Below are positions 37,152-50,685 of a stretch of 64,000 nt of DNA, piece by piece. Both the position numbers and the translations under genes were made by a program. The first letter of the stretch is position 1. Each line of letters starts with the position of its first letter. The stretch lies in NCBI GenBank assembly GCA_037367405.1, contig JAZKJV010010746.1, positions 1 to 64,000 of the forward strand, read 5' to 3'. Source of the stretch: Ottelia alismoides. Its lineage: Eukaryota > Streptophyta > Magnoliopsida > Alismatales > Hydrocharitaceae. The notes under the pieces were generated by a model. That model saw only the letters and a program-made list of their open reading frames with translations, was not told the DNA's origin and made no database searches.

Positions 37152-38704
37152 TGTCTGAAATTAAGAAAGCACTATATTAGAACAGTCACGAACACACACA
37201 CACACACATTCAACATTAAATTATTTGATTAGAGATTTTTAATCAAGTTAGTCTTGCCTTTTCAACTTTGAAAGTTCATTCCCTTAATCACTTTAAAAGT
37301 AAGAGATATATGTACCGCTATATCTCTAACAAGAACTGGGTTCTCCTTTTCTACCTTAATTATATCCCAATAATATAAGAAACTGTAACTACGATAAAAA
37401 TAAGCTGGAACACATTCTACCTTGCAAGTTAAACTTGCATTCCTAATTCAGTCTGCAATACCCAAGCCCACCACCCTTAAGGCGATACTTACCCATCATT
37501 AATTGAACCAGCTATCAACATGTATAGAATTCGATATGGACTGATATTGGGGTCACTATGCATACAGGCTTACTCTATTAAGAAATAAAGAGCTCGATCC
37601 GTGTACGCTTGAATACAGGGGTTGTCACTTCAGACATGTGTTGCCTATATACAATCCATAGCGACAGAACCCTTAGCCTTGACGAGAGATCATGGATGTC
37701 ACATATGTGATCCTACAATTAATTATTATGAATCATATTCACATAATTAATTCTTCAAATGGAAATACTACTCTATTCATAAGTGTTTTAATTAGATATA
37801 ATTCATTTAATCATACTAAATCAATTATCAATCTAATTCAATCAACCAACAAACAATCTCGATTGTTACTTGAAGGATTATAAAATCTCAAAATATATAT
37901 TATTCAAATTTTATTAATTAGAAGAATACATCATGATCTCTTCAAGAATTATCCTTTCCTTACCGCTATCATGACCCGTACGTACATGATGTAGGACAAA
38001 CCGTTCACGGAACAACATGCTACCCCAACGATCCCCGGCTAGACACCATATCCGACTCATGTCAGGATAATGTGATTTGATCATTTTGTATTTGAGATGT
38101 TATTCACCATTACAACCAAAGTTATATCATATAATATTTATCAAAACTATTTTGATTAATATTATAAAAAGATTTTCTAAACAAATCCCCAATCCTATTC
38201 AAGTAACAATATTTTGCATATAGAGATTGTCCTCCAACTATTGTAAGATAAACTAGGGTTTTCATGAAACATAAATTCAATGGCCTATGATGATTAATCA
38301 ATTATTTTCATAATTATTAGGATTCATAATTAATTAAGGAAAATTCATAATTTTCGTGATTTCCATTGAATTATAAACACATTAAGTAAAGAGATTTGAT
38401 GATCTAATCATCTTCCGACCCATCTCCACTAAATATGGAATATCTTGGGTAAACGAAGTTGGAACCGCATGAAATAAATCCAGACAATTTTCTAGTTTGA
38501 TTCTCTACTTAATTCAAGTGTTTATTTCATATTTCATGATAGGAAAATAGTAAGTAAAATTAATTTTCTTACAAATCCGTGAATACATGCAAAACAACTT
38601 TTATGGCGGGAGCTCTTCAAATCATTTTCATGCACTTTTTGTATCAACATTAGGATGTTGTTTTCTGGACATATTTAGATATTCTAAATAAAATCCCACT
38701 TAAC
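37152..38704 (-). other. C2 5' leader, element-derived part
   Basis: This region is non-coding and AT-rich. The part 38390-38700 matches the leader of element E (63640-63905), including a gatattccatatttagt block on the element strand, which shows it belongs to the element. Nothing else is recognised in it. Confidence 0.65.
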
Positions 38705-40380
38705 TAGTACCAATAGGAGGCATAGAGGTAGAAGCACTAGACCCAGGAATCAACAATATGAAAGCTTTGTTAGAAATTACCCCCTTTCCTCATCGGTATC
38801 GAGGCTAACAAGAATAGTTGGGACAACGAGCATCCATCTCGTGTGTACTTTTTTTGTATACCCGTATATCCATCGAAGATCATTGAATTTACTAATTCTT
38901 AGGGCATTGAGGACAAAGAAATTGTTGGAGATGAGGTTCTAACTACTCATGCACATGTAAGGGAAGACCTTCAAGGCCCATGCTTTCTCTTTCTTTATAG
39001 GCCGGACTCCTCGGCGGAGCCCCGCAGCTGAGGGAAAAGAAAGAAAAAAGATTGCCTCTATATATCTAGTTCTCTGGATATTCTACCCGAAACCTCTTTT
39101 CTTTCATCGTAGGTCTTAACTATAGGGTGCACCATCCTCTATCTACAGGGTCCAACTCCCCATAATCAGAGACTCCTCTAGTTGCTTCCCTGACTCTGAA
39201 CTAAGCTGATGTAGAGTCTTCAACAGCCGGACTTTTGACCCGCTGAAGATTTGCCCCTTTTTGCATAGTTATAATTCTATCTTTATGCAAGGCTTGCCCA
39301 AGTTCTTGCTTCGCTATATTCCTGATGTCTGACCTCGTCCTGGAGAAGTCCATCCCGTCATATGGATGTGCTCTTTACTTGAGCAGACTCGATGTCATTT
39401 CATAGCTAACTTTGTCCGGGCTTGCTTTGTATTTAACGAGCTTGCCTAACAGTCAAGAAAGTGATCACACAAACCCGAACTCCTATTGCTACCATCAAGG
39501 ATCACGACTTTTGGGTAGATGCATCTGAAATTGAATCGAGAAGATTGTTGCGGTGAGGGTATACAGAGCAGAGAGTTAGGTAGGGCATCACAAAGGACAA
39601 CTAATAAAGAAATGGAATTGAAGGCTAGGGAAAGCAGAGACTAGAAGAGGGAAGGGAGTCTGGTTACACGCTTCCATCCCCTAGGACAAGATAGGAAGCA
39701 AGGGTGCAACGGGTGTGATCATGGTTCCAGGTGAGGAATGGAAGGGCCCTAAATCCCCAGGGACTGAGATCGAGGTATTTCTCTCTCCATAAACAACGCT
39801 CGCACCGTGATTTTATATAGTGAAAACCTCTCCTGTGTCAATTTCTTCCTTCTCATCCCCTGAACCCTCATTATATAGATTTATATAGTTTCGGTTCAAT
39901 TCTACATTAATAGTGGATTTAGTCAATAATAACTAGATAGAAAGGCTTTATCTTGCCTATTCCTGCTCAGTTGGTGGATGTTTTCTGATGCAAGGAGACT
40001 GCAAATCAGCGTGATTGCATGTGTGATGTTTGTGCAGTGGTTTTCTGAGGAGATTTTGCCTATGAAATCTCAAGCCTCAGGGCGGCAAGCAGAGAAGAAG
40101 TAGACCTCAGATATCACTGCGAAGAAGACTAGCCGATGAAGAGAAGACATGTCTTGTTGTTTTTTAAGATCTGCGTATAGATTCATCACTGTTCAACTGG
40201 GATCTGAAGTGGAAGACATCTGATCTGAGGTGTGAGAGTGGTATCAGTGTGAGACTACAGGAGAATAGGGCTGCACAACATGTCGAGATCCTCCTAGGTC
40301 TGTTTCACAATCCGGGATGCAAGAATCAAATATAAAAAAAGTCATATTTTAATAACCCAAAAATATGTCGAAATATTGCA
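38705..40380. other. Foreign block in the C2 leader, organelle-like
   Basis: Compared with the E leader, C2 has about 1.6 kb extra here. The core, about 38890-39960, has balanced composition unlike the surrounding AT-rich DNA. Its style is that of plant mitochondrial intergenic DNA (for example gccggactcctcggcggagc at 39000). No organelle gene is recognised and no target duplication was found. The borders are approximate. Confidence 0.5.
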
Positions 40381-40503
40381 CAAACAGTAGGTTTTATTTT
40401 AGCGAAAAAATATTTGAATCTTACATCCAATGCAAAAAAAATGATTCCCGCACATCCGAAAAATTGAACCTCGATCGCTTAGGGTTTTGTATCATATACA
40501 AGA

Positions 40504-40525
40504 CCTCAACCATGCTCTGATCGCA
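40504..40525 (-). other. C2 primer binding site
   Basis: The minus strand reads TGCGATCAGAGCATGGTTG. This is the copia PBS (TGGTATCAGAGC type, initiator tRNA-Met) with two changes. It lies next to the end of the 5' LTR. Confidence 0.8.
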
Positions 40526-40528
40526 CTT

Positions 40529-43047
40529 CAAGGTTATGTAAAGAACCTTAATATCATCAGAGAAGCGTAAAGATCACATCATATATGATTGTAAGCGGAT
40601 AGTCGCACTAGTTGCTCGGTGCAACGAAATTTAAAATTTTTAAATGATGAAGTCACATATCCAAGAACACTTCTCAGATCATTTCATCAGACCACTGAGA
40701 TGTATGAATACCTCTTGAATCATGGTTGTGATCATGTCTCTAAAGTAAGAGACATGTCTCAAGTCCGATCCAACGGGGGAGACGCTTGCGAGCGCGTTGA
40801 TGAAATGACTACTCCTCTCAATCCAAATTGATGATCCAAGCGACGAATCTCCTGATCTCATCACATGAGATCCGACATCTTCTTCACAAGCAAGATGCAC
40901 TGAAGGAGACAGAGATCCATGAGCGGTCGAAGCAACGACGCAACGATGTGGCGATGACGACGTTCCTCTCTAGGGTTAGAGTGGATAGCCACTCATAAGG
41001 AGAGAGAGGGGCATGCGTATGATGAGAAAAAGAGATAGATGTTATTCAATTGTTATGTGTAAAATGAATATCTAGGGTCACCTCTTCTTTTGAAATATTT
41101 TGGCAGTCTATGGATCTCAATCAATGGACAACACAAATCCAATGGTTGACATTGATTTGTGTTTCTTATAATGGCTATCATTTTATTGTAAAAATACAAT
41201 AAGATTTAATTTACTTTACTTTAATTTAATATATATTGAATAGTAATCAATATATTTTTTTCCAATTAAATCAATCAACCTTGGAGAAATAGGAAGGAGT
41301 CAGGCCTCCTTCCATAGGACGAGTGGATGACCACTAATCCAATTAGGACTTGTGGTTGTCCACCCTTTTCTATGAAGAAGATGGCTTCCTTCTCCTATTA
41401 TATGAGATTCATTATTCCATGATTTTTTCCATAACTTTACAATAATATTTGTTGTAAATTATTTCATAAAAAACAATTCTAAATTATTTTTTGAAATACC
41501 AATCATGCCATTGGAAATTTATGAATCACATTCACAACCCAAAATAAAATGTAAATTACATTTTTCAATTAAATGTACAATGTGAATCCATTTCACATCC
41601 ACATTTAAATTACAAATGTTAATTAGAAATAACTTTCCCTAATATATTATAAATCATATTTTGAATATATATATATATAATATGGATAATGTTATCCACA
41701 TTATTTATATCCTTGATAATTAAATCATATTTAATTATCTTGGATCATCATTCTCTTGCATCTAAATAATATGAATCATATTCACATTATTAATGATATT
41801 TAATTATCAAGTTCTCAATGCTCAGATACATACCTCATCAATGGAATTATTCTTGAACTCATTCAAGAATAATGTTCTTTCTCCGTGGATACCTTGAGAT
41901 AAGGACATGGTGATTGTACACTCCACGTATAGTGATAGAGATATCTCAAACACAAATCTCGAGGACCTCTTATAGATGCTTGATTAAATCAAGATCGTAA
42001 ATCTAATCTTCTCATTGCATCTGAATCACATTCAGATCAATATCCAACATTTGGATCAAGATCTAATCACTTCTCTAATATGATGAGTAACTAAAATCCA
42101 GACTTGTTTCATCACTCCCTCGGAATGGAAGCATCATGGTTATATAATCTTTGATGATCACATCACCCTCATGTATTCCTAATACATGTACATCTTGCAT
42201 ACTGGAAGACCTAGAATAAACCTGAAGATAAATGCCAATCTTACACTGTCATCTTCAGGGTTTGAATCACTAAGTTTCTCATTCGGCCATTGGAAGTTGG
42301 TATCGATCATATGTTTTCCACTACAAATTCTTGTCATGCTTCCAAAGCAAGATGACCATGCGCGGAATTTGATTTAGTCCCAATACCTCATGAGTGAGCT
42401 CATGTCTTCCAATTCACAAGTGAACCTGTATGATCCCTTGAGAGATCGTATTACTCATATGCCCTTGTATGCACACCAACTCACCGATGTATAAACCTTG
42501 ATTTAGCCATCAACTTATCAATCTACCAAATTTACAAACTTAGATATATAGAAATATATCTATCTTCGGTCAGAGGATGCACACCTATATTGTGACAGTA
42601 TACGACATAAGATTTGGTTATCTCGATCTCGTTAAGTCAATCTTTGACCTAACTAATCTGACACCTTTGAATCTCTATTCTTATGAAGAGGATCTGCATC
42701 AAGAGGTCGGTCGTGTATCAACTAATAGAGAGAGGATTGCCATCTCCAACTCAGGTTGGAGATCATCTCTTAATAATTATCTAACGGTGCTTGATGAGTC
42801 CTCAATCTAACTCTTTAGATATTCATCCAAGCACTAGCTTCTATAATTCAACAATTGAATCAACAACTGTATGATCATTAAGATGGGTATGGTACATATC
42901 TGTAATTGTACTAAGGGACCTTATAGTGAATTCATTTATTTAATCTCAGATAGAAAGCGAAATAAACCAATAACTTTTATTGATATATCAAATATTACAC
43001 TAACATTTATTTGTAGGAATGGTTCGCCTAGGGCTCACATGCTGACA
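40529..43047 (-). repeat. C2 5' LTR (2.52 kb)
   Basis: It begins caaggttatg beside the PBS and ends ggctcacatgctgaca before H resumes. It matches 30490-33028. The TATA box kept in the other copy reads TTCAAAAG here (minus strand, near 41090), so the LTR that would drive the element has a damaged promoter. Confidence 0.9.
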
Positions 43048-44553
43048 TTCTATGTGTCAGAGAAGTATGACAATGATCCAACTTCATGTGATGAAGATTA
43101 TGCGGATCATGACATGGGGAGATGGATGTTACCAATAAAGTCTAAAGTATACTTCATGCACAAGTGTTGTGTATGAACCCTTAAGGATCCACCTATAAGG
43201 ATCAGACCCATTGGGTGTAAATGTATCGTCAAGAGAAAGAGGGCACCTGATGAGAAGATAGAAACCTTCAAAGCACGGTTCGTACACAGAGAGAAGACAT
43301 CGCTTGTGGTGAGATTCTTCATCTAGTGACCATGCTTATACCCATTAGATTATTGCTAATTGTAGCTACACAACTTGACTATGACATCTAGAAGATGGAA
43401 GTCAAGATCTCATTCCTCAATGAATACCTCAACGAGGATATTCATATGAAGTAGCCCCAATGCTTCTTAGTTAAGGGAGGCAAGGTGTGTAAGCTTAAAT
43501 ACTCCTTATATGGACTGAAATAAGCTTCTCGTAGTTGGAATATCAGATTTGATAAAATTATAAGGGTTATGGCTTCAGACATAATCTTGATGAATCATGT
43601 GAAGCTTAGTGGGAGTGTCATTGTGTTCATTGTGCTAAATGTAGATAAAATCCAAATCATTTGGAATGATATAAGTATAATAATAAGTGTTTTATAATCT
43701 GGTTGTTCCCATACCCTTGAGTTAAAACATCTCAAATATGCCTCTCCGATCATAGTTCTAAAGTTGTTCGGAAGCAAATAGAAGAGAGCATTGGGATAGT
43801 CATATGAATGGTATACTTTGGAAAGATTCCACTTAGGAAATTCCAAGGAAGGATTCATCCTATTAAGATATGGTACTGATCTATATAATGGGATAGCACC
43901 TTAAAGTGTTAAGGATGTAAATGCTAAAGATGCATGTCCTTTGTGCATCAACTATAAGAAGCCTAGTTCATGCCAGATATATACAAAATCCAGATGTCTT
44001 CCATGCAGTTGGAGTGGTAAATTACTACCAATCCTACTATGGAGATAAAACATTTAATTGTAGTAATAATAAACATCTTCAAGGACACATGACTTTAGAT
44101 ATAGTAATTTCAAAGTCTTATCTTTAAAAACTTAAGACTTGTAGATAGCGATATAAAAGTCTTTACCTATAGATACCTTACAAGACTTAAGACTATGTCT
44201 TAGTTCAAGGAGATAGAGATCTCCAGGCATAAGGATATTCTGATAAGGATAATAGAATCCCTTACTTGTTATAATAATTATTAAGTGTGGTGCCAAAGGC
44301 TAAAACTAACAAGATTCAAGGCAATATGACTACTTTAACAAGATTGAGTATTAGTTGCATACGATGCAACATTCACATTGGATACGAGAACTGTTACTAG
44401 GAGAATGCAAGTTCGTGAAAGGACTTGGCATAGTCTCTCGAGATAGAGTGACTAGTATGCTGACCAAGGTATTTATCTAAATAGCTTATGATTAGCACAT
44501 GAGTACGGGTTTAGTTATTAGCCCATTAATAGTTTTGTACACTAGTAGGATAT
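43048..44553 (+). pseudogene. Copia element H, reverse transcriptase and RNase H (decayed)
   Basis: It resumes at tatgtgtcagagaag, matching C2 near 34850. In order I see DHDMGRWML, PIGCKCIVKRKR and LLIIVATQLDYDI, then KMEVKISFLNEYLNEDIH, CKLKYSLYGLK and a decayed YVDD region (FIVLNVDKI near 43630). An RNase H portion follows (DVFHAVGVVNYYQSYYGD near 44000). Many stops and rearrangements are present. It ends at a degenerate PPT before the LTR. Confidence 0.8.
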
Positions 44554-47004
44554 TGTTGGACGTGTGAGCCCACTGTGAGCCATTAAGAAATAAAGGTTAT
44601 TGCAAATCTGAAATGAAGAATAACATGCTCTCATAATAGGTCTCTTTGTACAAATAAGGTTATGTACCATGGCCGTATTGATGTCTTACAACTGTTGATC
44701 CAAAGGTTGGATCATAGAGTCTAGTGTAGGGTTGAATGTCTAAAGAGTTTTATTGAGGACTTAACCACACCGTAAGGTGATATCAATAATGGATCTCCTT
44801 TCTGAGAAGGAGATGGAAATCCTTACTCCAAAGAATGACATCTGAGCAACCTCTTGATGCAGGTCCTCTACATAGGAATAGAGATTCAGAGGTTCTGGAT
44901 GAGCTAAGTCAAAGAGATAACTAAGACTTATGTCATATGTTGTCGCATATAGGCACACATCTTCTGACTAGAGACAGATGTATTACTATATGTCTAAGTA
45001 TGTACATTTGGCAGCCTATTAAGTTGATGACCTAATCAAGGTCTATACACCAGTGGGTTAGTGTGCATATGAGGGCACATGAGTAATGTGATCTCTCAAA
45101 GAGATCATACATGTTCACTACTGAATCGAAAAGATTCGAAAGACATGAGCTCCATCATGAGATATTGGATAAACCAAATTCTAGTATTGGTCATCTTGTT
45201 TTAGAAATAAGATAGGATTTGAAGGTATGATATATGTTTTTGGAAAGCATATAATCGATACCAACTCCCAATGATCGAATGAGAAACTTAACGATAAAAC
45301 CCTGAATGAGACAGTTCAAATAAGATCAAAACTTCAAGTTTATCATAGTCTTCCGATATGTAGTATGTATGGGTATTAGGAATACTCGAGGGTGATATGA
45401 TCTTAATAGATTGTATAACCATGACTCTTCCATTTCGATGGAGTGATGAAACATGTTTGGATTTTAGTGACTTTACTCAGTAGACTAGTTATCCATCTCA
45501 GTTTAAATGTTGGACATTGGTCTGAATATGATTCAAGAAGCAATGATAAGAGTGGATATTCTATCTAACTTGATTAGACATCTCTAAGAGGTCTTCTAGA
45601 TCCGGATATGAGATCACTATCTACATGGAATATATGGTCGCCATATCCTTATCTCCAAGTATCTGGGGAGAAGGTACACTATCCTTGAATTTGTTCAAGA
45701 ATAGTTCCATGAAATGATATCCGAACATTGAAAATATATGATTAAATAAGATTTAATTATCATTAATAATGTAGATATGATTCACATTATTTGGACACAT
45801 ATAGAGAGGAATCTAAGATAATATATATATATATATATTAAATTAATATATATAAGATTAATGTGAATATCACTACCCATAATAATCATGAATATTGTGA
45901 GTATGATTCAGAACATCATAGGGAGATTTATCTATAAATATACAATTTATAAGTAAATGTGAATTGGATTCACACTATACAATTAAATGTGATTTATATT
46001 TAATATTAGATGGACGAATATGATAAACAATCATCAATGTTTGTTTGCAATTGTCATAAATAACTTGCAAATTATTTGAAGAAATTTTGTTGACAAATAA
46101 TTCTATGAATAAAGATATAATGTAATACGATTACGTTAAAGATGATTGGAGAGAGGAAATCTATCTCTCCAATCCATAGTTGATGTCTACCACGAATGGG
46201 GGAGGCTTCCTCCTTTCTGTATTTACGGAAGGTGGCTCTCTTCTTTCTCTTTATTCATGAGAATGAAATAGTTTTAATTAATTAAATTTATTGAAGAATG
46301 CATTCAACTTATTTTTCTTTTAAAATTAATTATTAATGTTGCAAATTGTTGCAACAAAATCTTGACATTTATTTCAATTAAGAGTACATCTCCACTATCT
46401 AATTTTCTATAGGATAAATGCTATCCCAATCATTTTCTTCAAGAAATACACAATACAAGCTGAAGGCAATTATTGCAACAACTCTCTCTCTAGCATAATA
46501 CATGTCCACCCTCTCCCTCTCCTTCAACCCTATGGTCGTCCCCATGGCTAGGGCTTATGGAGATTACAATTATCACCACACTACCGTCATGTCGCTTGAT
46601 TGACTCCTCATGGTTCATCATCTTCTTCGAAACCTTGTTCTTTTGAAGAAGACATCGAAATTCATGAGATGAAATCAGGAGATTCCATGCTAGGATCATT
46701 GCCTTGGATTGTGGGAAGCACATGTTTCATTCACGCATCTACAACTGCCCTCTCGTTGAATCGGATTTGAGACAGGAGGCTTCTTCCTTTAGAGGCTATG
46801 AGATCACAGTCACGCTTCAAGAGGTAATCGTTATACTTGTATGATCATGATGAAACGACATGAGAATTGTTCCCATGGTATGTGGTCCCATTGATTTTTT
46901 TTAAATTTCTGATGTCCCATCGACTAGTATGACTAGTCGACCTAGATCACATACGGTGTTATCTCTACACTTCCATGATGCACGTCTTTGATATACTCCT
47001 TTCA
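44554..47004 (+). repeat. Element H 3' LTR (2.45 kb)
   Basis: It begins tgttggacgtgtgagccca after a decayed PPT (actagtaggatat) and ends cctttca. Its order of blocks matches the complement of the C2 LTRs and the E LTR; for example acctcttgatgcaggtcctc at 44851 matches 54080. It is the most diverged of the four copies. A (TA)n run lies at 45819-45840. Confidence 0.75.
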
Positions 47005-47213
47005 GGCTATAGAGTTGGTTTCATGTCAATTTGATTTAATGCAAATTTATTAAAAATCTAGGAACATTGTACAAGATATGCATATGAATAAATAGGTTAT
47101 TCAACTCCTTATTTGTGTTATTTTTTTTTATTTCTGAGACCTAACTAGAAGATAACTATACACAATTAGTACATTCTTATCATTCTCTTATTTTTATTAT
47201 TTTATCATATTAT
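47005..47213. other. Flank of element H
   Basis: AT-rich sequence right of the H LTR. No feature is recognised. Confidence 0.4.
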
Positions 47214-47700
47214 GTGAATCTTGTGTGTTTCTATTTAGGTTTAAAAGATAAACTTTACTATAATTTAGATGAATCACATATTCATCAGTTCGTCACAAGC
47301 TATGCTATAATGATTGGGCTTGTTGTTCTATGTATGGTAGAGAAATGTTTGTATTTTGACTCAAACCATGTACCTTGGCCAACCAAGAAGCATGATACAA
47401 GGTGTTTGCTAATGTACACTACTTAATGAACTCCATCAAGATGTCCTCTATTCTCATATTCTATGGTTTGATAGCTTTGGTTACAGTAGATCACAACTAT
47501 GTGTGAGATCAATTGGTTAAGGGACTACTCAAAGTCATGTTCATCATCGGTAAAGATCAACTTATAGATATCATGACCAAATTGTTGCCGCGCACTTCCT
47601 TTTCTCACATTTATGATTTTTTTCGAATATAAGCTGCTACTTCAAGGATCATGAACTTGAGAAGAACTGTCAGAGATAAAATTCCAAAAGAAGGTCATAT
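47214..47700 (+). pseudogene. Remnant of an older copia RNase H C-terminus
   Basis: The translation near 47550-47630 reads GKDQLIDIMTKLLPRTSF, which matches the conserved copia C-terminus (KNQLADIFTKPLPR type). It is followed by an LRRTVRDKI-like tail. The upstream part is too decayed to align. It is not part of H, which ends at 47004, so it marks an older element into or beside which H inserted. Confidence 0.6.
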
Positions 47701-48865
47701 CTATGTTGTTCACATTATAATATTTTGTATTCACACCATTTGTTCGTTTGAAGCGTTATAGTTATGTTTTATAGAACTATATTATGTTGTTGAAACTATA
47801 TTATGTGGAACAATGGTTTTTTGGGATGTGTGTGATGCTTTATGACATCGAACTTTGTTACATGGACCCACGAAGACCTTCTCTTATGCATCATGAAATC
47901 GAATGTGTCGATGAGATATTGTTTCCCAATGTGAATGTGAATGTGTAACATTACCAATGGATAAGATAAAGAGGAAGACCGAGGTAATAAATGAGTGCAT
48001 TCCTTGTCAACCCAAGCAAATAATCAAATATACTAGGTTGGCAATGGGTTGATGACATCTTTGACATGCATTTTAAGCGTCCTTATCACGCGTGTCATAT
48101 GCTATGCAACTGGTTTCCTCAACTTATGGACTTGCTTATTTGGAGATATGAGATGCATATAACAAGAAACGTGTATTCCAAGGAGATGCTCATGTGCACG
48201 CAATTGGCCACAATTGGAACAACTAATTAGTGCAAGAGAGACTCCATTCAGGATGCTTATGTGAATATGCCCTTCTGTCATTATCAAGCTACACTATGAG
48301 CATACTCTAATCCTTGATATCAGGGTGATCACTATGCATATTTCAAGGTTAGTTGGTCATAGACCTTACCCGCAAAATTCACTCATTCACAGTGATTGAT
48401 CCTGCTATCATAGTGATTCAGAGTGGGCGCATTCTTCGTTACAAACCAAAAAAGGCGCAATGACAAACCGAGTATGGGAGGATGTGTCAAGTGAGTTGAA
48501 GGGATTTTGATGAGTCGGAATAGAGGTTAGATTGTCGAGTAAGGATAAACGAATTAGTATATAAGCGGATGAACCTAACGGCTCTCATAATTTTGAATAA
48601 TCTAGGTCTCATCTAAGATCTATTTGATCGAATCCATAAGTACACATGGAAATCCATTTGAATCACTTATTATTATGAACATCTTTAGCCTTTATCTTTT
48701 GTTGTACAATAAGTGTTCCTTCTTTATATCTCCAACAAGTAGGAACTCACTTTTAACTTGTCACTCATTTGAACGATAATTAAATCGTCCGATTGCTAGC
48801 TAAGGAAGGTATTGCCACCCGAAAATGGAACATGGTTCTTGCATTGTATATATGATTAGTTGTTG
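47701..48865. other. Unassigned sequence
   Basis: About 1.2 kb without a long ORF, RNA gene or repeat that I recognise. It may be decayed transposon or intergenic DNA. Confidence 0.4.
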
Positions 48866-49149
48866 GAGTAAATTACAAAAAATTTTCTGAACTATACAAC
48901 TGATTTCAATGTCATACCTGAACTTTAAAAAGTAACAATGTGGTACCTCAACTTTCAAATTTGTCTCAATGTGGCCTTCACCATTGAAATTTAGTTGATT
49001 ATTTTGCATTTTTAAACTTAAATTTCAATAGTCAGGGGATACGTTGAGAAAAATTTGAAAGTTTAAGTACCACATTGTTATTTTTTAATGTTTAGGTATG
49101 ACTCAAAATCGTGTGTATAGTTCATGGATTTTTTTTTGTAATTTACTGC
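48866..49149. mobile_element. Foldback MITE (284 bp)
   Basis: Nearly the whole element is an inverted repeat with arms of about 130 bp. It starts agtaaattacaaaaaa and ends ttttgtaatttact. The arms share blocks such as aacaatgtggta against taccacattgtt. The flanks both read tgttg (48861-48865 and 49150-49154), a possible 5 bp target duplication. The superfamily is not decided. Confidence 0.8.
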
Positions 49150-50682
49150 TGTTGTAATTATCACGATTGATTCAATCAATGTAGGGAGAAAATATGAAAT
49201 ACTTGTTTTAGCATTTTTGGCCTCTTAAGTCCACGATCCTATTGTCTAAAATGTAATGTGAGAGAATTAATTGAAGTGGAATTAATTACTTTGAATTCGA
49301 TCTCTCGCCATTAATTAAGGATGAGAGTTTGAATTAATTCTACGTATAGATGCGCCCCTCTGAAGTTTGCCACGGACCACTCTAGTTGTCTTTAAAGAAT
49401 CAAATTTTCGTAATTTGTGTACGTGTACCCATTGCATCTATTTACTTATTCAGGCAATTTGAATATACATATACAAACACTACAAACACTTTGTTTTTTT
49501 TTAAACGCATCTATATTTTTTTGTGCTGGCTTACATCCGGGGATAATAGATTTTTATCTTAGGATGAAGTGATCGCTATTTTATGTTATTAGGATAAAGT
49601 GGTCATGTTATAATTACATTACTATTCAAGTAGATAAGTGTCTACGATATCTATTTTTTCCTTGTCCACCGTACCAACTGAATAGAAAAAACGATTAAAG
49701 CCTCATTTTCTCGTTATCCATCCTTAGGCCTTATCTCTAATCCGAGTGTAACTCTTCTAGAGAGTTAAGAAGGTTGTTATATCGTGAATAAGATTTTTAT
49801 CACTTGTGTCTTTCTTAATTTCTGCAATACTCTTTTTTTTTTGGAAAAACCGGTCGTGCCCCTGCCTTACAAAATTCACAATTCTGTCTTTCGTTAAGGT
49901 GAAGTAAAGTCATAACTGATATTACAAAAGGACAAAATTGTGGATTTTATAAGAATATAGGGTTACAACTGATATTCAAAAATAAAGATGGGCACTGATA
50001 TTGTAGAAGTTATGAAGGGCATAGATAATAAAAACCCTTTTGCATAATATACGCCTGGATACTTTTACGAGGGATGAATTGATAGATGTAATGTGATATT
50101 TTCTATATGTTATATTGATTATATTTATGTTTAGAATATGTTTTTTATGTTGATTTTTATTTTTGCTTTGAAGGTGATTAGGAATATTATAATCGCAAAA
50201 AATGTGAAACCCAGGCTATTTATTTAAACTCAGCCATGTAAATGTAAAGATATAGATAACCAAGACCCATATGTAGGATGAAATGTGAGTAACCAATTTA
50301 CCTTATGATAAATAGGTAACCAACCCTTTCGATAGCATGATATGGGATACGTGATAAGGAGGGATTAAGTTGTCATATCCTTTGTTTGTGTTTGTTGTAG
50401 GAATATGATTATGTGGAATAAGGAGGGATAAGCAATAGTTATTTACTATTCTTCGTTGGGTTGGATAAGAACGGATGATGGGATAGAAGTCAGTTAGATA
50501 AAGTTGTTAGATAAGTAGTAATTATTTGTATTTTTATGCCGTGAGGGAAAGATTGATGATGGAGGGATATGAAGCCAAACATATCCTTCATCTTGACTCC
50601 AGTGCCAAAACATTAACCATCTTCAGAGTGATAGTAATTTTGAGGGATAAGGAGGAGCTCCTATCCTTCAAACGAACAGGCC
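49150..50682. other. Unassigned AT-rich sequence with an inverted pair
   Basis: One inverted pair (49865-49891 with 49927-49953, ccttacaaaattcacaattc against its near complement) may be a small foldback. The right edge, ccttcaaacgaacaggcc, looks like a second Tourist end. Nothing else is recognised. Confidence 0.4.
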
Positions 50683-50685
50683 TTA

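Larger units (their letters stand above)
30490..43047 (-). mobile_element. C2: complete Ty1/copia retrotransposon (12.6 kb)
   Basis: LTRs at 30490-33028 and 40529-43047 bound gag, protease, integrase, reverse transcriptase and RNase H in copia order on the minus strand, with PBS and PPT in place. The flanks are ttcca (30485-30489) and ttcta (43048-43052), a target duplication with one mismatch, and H resumes on the other side. In a 104 bp hand comparison (30817 against 40838) 7 positions differ. Inside it are a hAT-type MITE at 33281 and a foreign block at about 38705-40380. Confidence 0.9.
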
